Part shown: in pieces, positions 59,389 through 64,000 of the stretch | Numbering within the stretch: position 1 is the stretch's first letter | How the letters are laid out: the number at the start of each line of letters is the position of its first letter | Source: Pezicula radicicola | Lineage: Eukaryota > Ascomycota > Leotiomycetes > Helotiales > Dermateaceae | Reading direction: 5' to 3' | Assembly: GCA_003008705.1 (NCBI GenBank) | Contig: PDUO01000016.1 | Coordinates: 187,975 to 251,974, forward strand | DNA length: 64,000 nucleotides | Notes under the pieces: generated by a model | Databases searched by the model: none | What the model saw: the letters and a program-made list of their open reading frames with translations, nothing else | Told to the model about the DNA's origin: nothing | Position numbers and translations under genes: made by a program

Positions 59389-62300
59389 ATGTCAGTAGCT
59401 CCAGGTTCAAATATACTCCGCGGAGCCCCAAAGCCATCTCATCTACGACAGGTCAGCAATGGCAGCTCCGAAACTCACCACACGGATTCAAGTACCGGCA
59501 CCACTATCCAACATGATCCGCAATCCTCAAAACAAGCTGTCGAGAGGAGATGTGCACTGTGGGTTCACGAGGAGACTGTTTCCAGAGAAGCTGTTCTCCT
59601 CAATCTGGATTTACTCTCCGACATCAAAGCCGGGGACCTTATGGCTATTGTAGCCTTAAAGACGGACTCTGGTGTTCGTGATTTTCAGGATGGAGCTGCA
59701 ACACACAAGAATGAAGCCAATGGTATGGGAAGTGTCACAAGACGTGAAGGAAGTAATACAAATCTCGTTTCCCTGCTCAAGAGCAATGGCACTGATCCAA
59801 AGCACGATGTTGATCCGGGAAAGAAGTACTTGTTTGTTGCTAGAGACATGGGAAAGGAAATGAAAGCCAAGCACCCAACTCTAGATTTGTCTATTGCAAA
59901 GCATATTGCGGACGCATTCTCCCTCAAACACAGGTCCAACGTGCTACTTACTACTGTAAGACTTTTCAGAATCTCCATACGAACTAAGCTAACAGTATAC
60001 ACAGGTTAATGGCGGTGTCATTTCAGCATCCCATGTTGAATTAACTTTCAAGGACGAATATTTAGCAAGATCTGATATGTGGAGATTGGTTGTTGGAGAA
60101 CTCAGCAACAAAACTGTTTACAAAGGCCAGAAGGTACTTTTTATGGGCACTATCAAAGCTCAATTTACCACAGTCTATGTTGATGGCCGCAAAGTTCACT
60201 CTGCGTTCTTTTCAACTAATACAAAACCGATCTTCCGCAGTGAGTCGGCCCGCTATCTCCTATACATTCAAATGTCAAGAGAGATGTGGGATTTTGACTC
60301 GGAAGGTTCCGGCGAAATAATGTTTAATAAAGTCATCAATGGCTTTCTGCCCGCACTTTTCAAGAAATGGGCAGCCCTAAAAGCCAGACATCTTGTCAGT
60401 ATCATCCTCTTCACCAGGGTGGAATATGACACTGGCTTGACATCGGAGCTTGGATCAAAATCTCTCGACAGCGAGTACCATACTGGAGTCCAGACTGATG
60501 GGAACAAAAAACCGTATAAAGATTTTTATCGCGTGGTTGTCAGTGAAATGGCCAGCGCTGTGTGGACCACAATACTGTATCAATTGAAACGCGAGTTTAA
60601 ATTCTTCCGAAGAGATATATCCCTCCATCGACTCGATACTGTGACTAGGCCTTCTTCAGATCAGCCATCCGTAGAGAATATAATCGGAGGCGCACCGGGA
60701 ACACGTATAGAGGCCCAACCATCTTTGGCCATGTATGGCAACATCCTCGAGGCAATCAACATGGCATCATCTCAATTTTCTCACGATTACATTGATCGCG
60801 ATCTCATGCGCACAGGTATATCGGTCATTGTGGTAACCCCTTGTGCCGGGCTTTTCGAAGTGGACTATGAAAGGTTAAGGATGACAACAGAAAATTTGAT
60901 AGGTAATGGAATGGGTATAGATCTCGTCTGCTTGCCAAAAATGCCTCTACATTCCGTACCGCTCTTTCGTTATCGGAATCCACAGTATGCTGCTTTCAAC
61001 GAAGCTGTCCATCTAAAATCCCTTCGTAGCGAGGACAGTACGCCACGCCAAAACGCGCCCATTTTTGGCAGTTTCTCGTCGATGAACGAGTCCTTTTCGC
61101 CTACCAAGGCCTCACATCCTGAACGAAGTCTACGAAATGGATCGTTCACTACTAATGAACCTCCAACCGAGTGGTGCTATGCCATTCCTCACTGGCTTGA
61201 TGTGTCATTCTGGACAGGTGCGTCGCAAGATGTCCTCTCTCGCACAGGAGTGTGCTCCCGCATCGACCGCCAACTCAAGAAAACCATTCGTCAACGTTTA
61301 GCGCCATTCGAGGTACGATGCAAGATGTATGAATTAGAAATGGGAAGCGCTGGGGAAAATGTGGCAGCCGAAATTTCCGTCGCACCTCTCCAGCATGATC
61401 TTCTATTTCCCAAAATGCTCATTGGGCTCAGAGAAGTACCTACAGAGAAGCAAGACGAGACCCCAGAACCACAGCAAATACGACGTAAGAAACTATATGC
61501 AGCTTTGATGGAGTATGTCGGCGGCCCATCGAAAACGCTCATTGATCGGCATTCTCCCCAAGTAGAAGTTGAGCTTTACAGGACACTAGATGTGTTTGAT
61601 CATACTAGATCTGAGCTTTTAGAAGTGCATACTGAGACCCGGCAGAGGATTGACCCGAAGAAGAATTTTAAGGCCGAAGATGGATCCCGAAAGCTCTCTA
61701 TTGCAGACCCGAAGGTGCTTGGCACCTCATTTACAGACGACCATGGGCAACCCAAAGGCATGACTCTAGCTGAAACGGCAATGTTAAGTCGAAGTAAGGC
61801 AGAAGCTCGAGTTCCAGAGGATATCCTTAGACCACGGAAAGACAGCGTAAATAGCACGATAGCTCCTCCATCGAAACCATCACCTGCACGAACTCCAAAG
61901 TTTGGGCGACAGATCAGTCTTGGAAAGCACGGGTTTGGTATCGCCGCACCGAAGGCAGCAACTGCTGAGATCCAGATTGAGCATGTCAGTGCATCAAGAC
62001 CAGCTAATGAGAGTTCATCCGAGAAAACGAAGAAGTCTTCTAACACCATGGTAAATCATCTATTGAGTAACCAGTCATCACCCTTTCAGGAGCGGCCGTC
62101 ATCATCAAATAGTCGAGACAGTGAGAGGTCCAAGGCAAAATCAGATTCGTCATCCACAGAACTTAAGAACACACGAGAACGTCAAAGCCTCCAGAAGACC
62201 CCGTCAGCCAGACCAATCCCCATTAAAAGTGCACTTCAAGCTCCCGATACCGCAGTTCAGGTCAATGCAAGATCTGTGCTCGGGTCCTTGTATGAAGGAA

Positions 62301-64000
62301 TGGATAGACATATCGATGGAGAACTTTCCCATACTTTGCAAATGGCCAAGCTTAATGACAATCAGAAGCTTTATAACTCGAAACTTTTAGCTGGTGAGGT
62401 AAATGAACTGCCGAATACATTATCTCCAACCACTGCGCTCTCCCCGTGGCTAACTGTCCTAAATCCATCGAATCCAACGAGTATAGATGCGATGGGCCCG
62501 AGTCAGTACAAGCGGTGGCAGCACGTCTTTCCCCGCCCGACATCAAAAAAAGCGATGAAGTGGAAGTCTCTATGCTCGCCAGCATCTGTTCCCTTGACGA
62601 CTGAGTACTTTCCAACCAAGACCCAGCTTGACACCGAATATCAGCAAAAGCCATATAACATTTCCCAAAACGCAGAAGATGACGTGAACGAAAATCCGAA
62701 GACTAGGGAAGAATTCCTTAGAGAATTAATTGGCCTGCGTCTTTCCCAGGGCTTTCAAGTTGTAGTAGGCCCTGCAGTTGCAGAGGCATTCGGGCAAAAG
62801 TCCTTGAAGATTGCCAATGTCTTCGATGGAGATCGCATTGCCGAAGATGGCGCGAGTGTGTTCATGTCGATGGGCAACATAATACATCAGCTTTCTTGCT
62901 TCAACGAATCCGACATCGAAGTCAACATGTTCGTTCGCAAACCCACGGCATCAGCTCCAAGTAGTCCGGGCTCTGTAGGTGGAATATTGTATAATCCAGC
63001 TATTCGTACAACATTAGCCGAAGGCTTCGAATCACGACCGGTCTTGCTCGGAAAGACCGTTTCTGAGTACAATTGGAACTATGTCGACTCTTATATCGCA
63101 GGGCATGACGAGGAAATGTCAGAGAACCTGAGATTCTGGAGAGCACGTTTCGTGCTGATTCCTGTCGAGCGTCCCACCCACATGAATTCTCAGCGCCGCC
63201 AAGGAGAAGATAACGATGAGGAAATCCGCCTAGAAGGTATTAAGAAACTTACGCAAATGTGGCAACGCCATAGGTGGTTGTCTCCTTCGGAGCGTCGGTT
63301 TGAAACCAAGAGTCTCGCATCAAGAAAGTCCAAGGACCCTAATCCGCTCGACATCGTGTACAAGACTGATGACCCATCTATTGTTATTGCAGCAGAGCTT
63401 GAAACTCTACCTTTGATAGAAACTGGTAGGAATCCACCTCGGAGAGGGCAACTGGTGGGGTCAGAGCGATTTCGAAAATCCACAGTCAATATAGCTCAAC
63501 TGGCGGAGGCTATCCAAGCACCAGTTGAAAAGGGTGGTGTCGGCATGGAGCACCGCCGGTGGTGGGAGCGGAAACACAATTATTGTTTCATTGGATCTGA
63601 AATGACCACTTGGCTGCTTGAAAATTTCGAAGATATTGAAAGTAGGGAAGATGCTGTAGCTTTTGGGAATATGCTCACGGTACCAAATGAGGAGGACAAA
63701 AAGGTGAGAGAGGTCAAAGAGAAAGAGGCATCTAAGGAGAATAGCAAGGATAAAGATAAGGATATGCACCTGTTTTTGCATGTTGACAGACGCCACCCCT
63801 TTCGAGACGGTCAATACTTCTACACTGTTACTGGAGAGTATGCAAAAGAGCGTCCAGAGAGTCGAAGCGGCTGGTTCGCTTCACGACGTCGTGACCAGTC
63901 AGTCCCATCTACACCAATGTCAGAAAGCATGTTGAGAGAATCTCCAAAACCTGAACATTCGAGCTCTGGCTCGACTCATGACGGGGTCTCACTTGATTCT
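59389..64000 (+). CDS. IML1: Iml1/DEPDC5 (SEACIT/GATOR1 subunit), C-terminus beyond the right edge
   Basis: Exon 1 59389-59955, 49-nt intron (GTAAGA..ACACAG), then an open exon from 60005 to the edge; 1521 codons visible. The start MSVAPGSNILRGAPKPSHLR with CALWVHEETVSREAVLLNLDLL, followed by GDLMAIVALK, is the Iml1 N-terminal (SABA) region. VNGGVISASHVELTFKDEYLARSDMWRL, KKPYKDFYRVVVSEMA and DRDLMRTGISVIVVTPCAGLFEVDYE belong to the longin/SABA part. 'EWCYAIPHWLDVSFWTG' and PSQYKRWQHVFPR follow. A DEP domain lies near residue 1372 (MEHRRWWERKHNYCFIGSEM, TTWLLENFEDI). Iml1 is the GTPase-activating subunit of SEACIT/GATOR1 acting on Gtr1/RagA and inhibits TORC1 on amino-acid starvation at the vacuole. 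The remainder (Iml1 C-terminal domain) lies outside the window. Confidence 0.95.

Overview
The window is nuclear DNA of a filamentous ascomycete. Genes are interrupted by short introns (about 45-100 nt, GT-AG with one GC-AG), a tRNA gene carries an intron, and the housekeeping proteins are fungal types (Sec1, Urb1, Iml1). Pectate lyase PL3, RTA1-like, DUF6594, 2EXR and Dal5-type transporter genes, together with AT-rich decayed repeats, suggest a plant-associated Pezizomycotina. A Leotiomycete related to Botrytis or Sclerotinia is my guess, not proven from sequence. All spliced models were built by hand from splice signals and reading-frame closure.

Layout. 0-13 kb is gene-sparse accessory DNA: a 2EXR protein cut by the left edge, a secreted PL3 pectate lyase, an alpha/beta hydrolase, a second 2EXR-like protein, a small secreted protein (possibly broken) and a GFA/CENP-V-type enzyme. 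13.7-17.7 kb holds a Dal5-type transporter divergent from a SAM methyltransferase. 17.7-24 kb is an AT-rich block without a convincing gene but with repeats. 24-32.8 kb holds a multicopper oxidase, an intron-containing tRNA-Ala(CGC), an RTA1-like membrane protein, and a divergent pair (membrane SDR and G-patch protein).

33.4-34.7 kb is a decayed LaeA/TAM-type methyltransferase that has lost its SAM-binding core. Next come SEC1 (exocytosis) and a DUF6594 membrane protein. 41-49 kb is an orphan island: a retropepsin-like gene, a broken relative of it about 2 kb away, and a single-exon 1070-residue protein of unknown function. A second Dal5-type transporter (49.2-51 kb) is followed by a Tc1/mariner relic. 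From 52.6 kb to the right edge the genes are conserved: a 4E-T-like RNA-regulation protein, URB1 (60S ribosome biogenesis) and IML1 (SEACIT/GATOR1, TORC1 control). URB1 and IML1 diverge from a 252-bp shared promoter.

Most notable non-genic signals: two 144-150 bp elements with TGTTGAAT/ATTCAACA ends and perfect 5-bp target-site duplications (solo-LTR-like), a three-copy tandem repeat of about 155-160 bp, and the methyltransferase and retropepsin relics.
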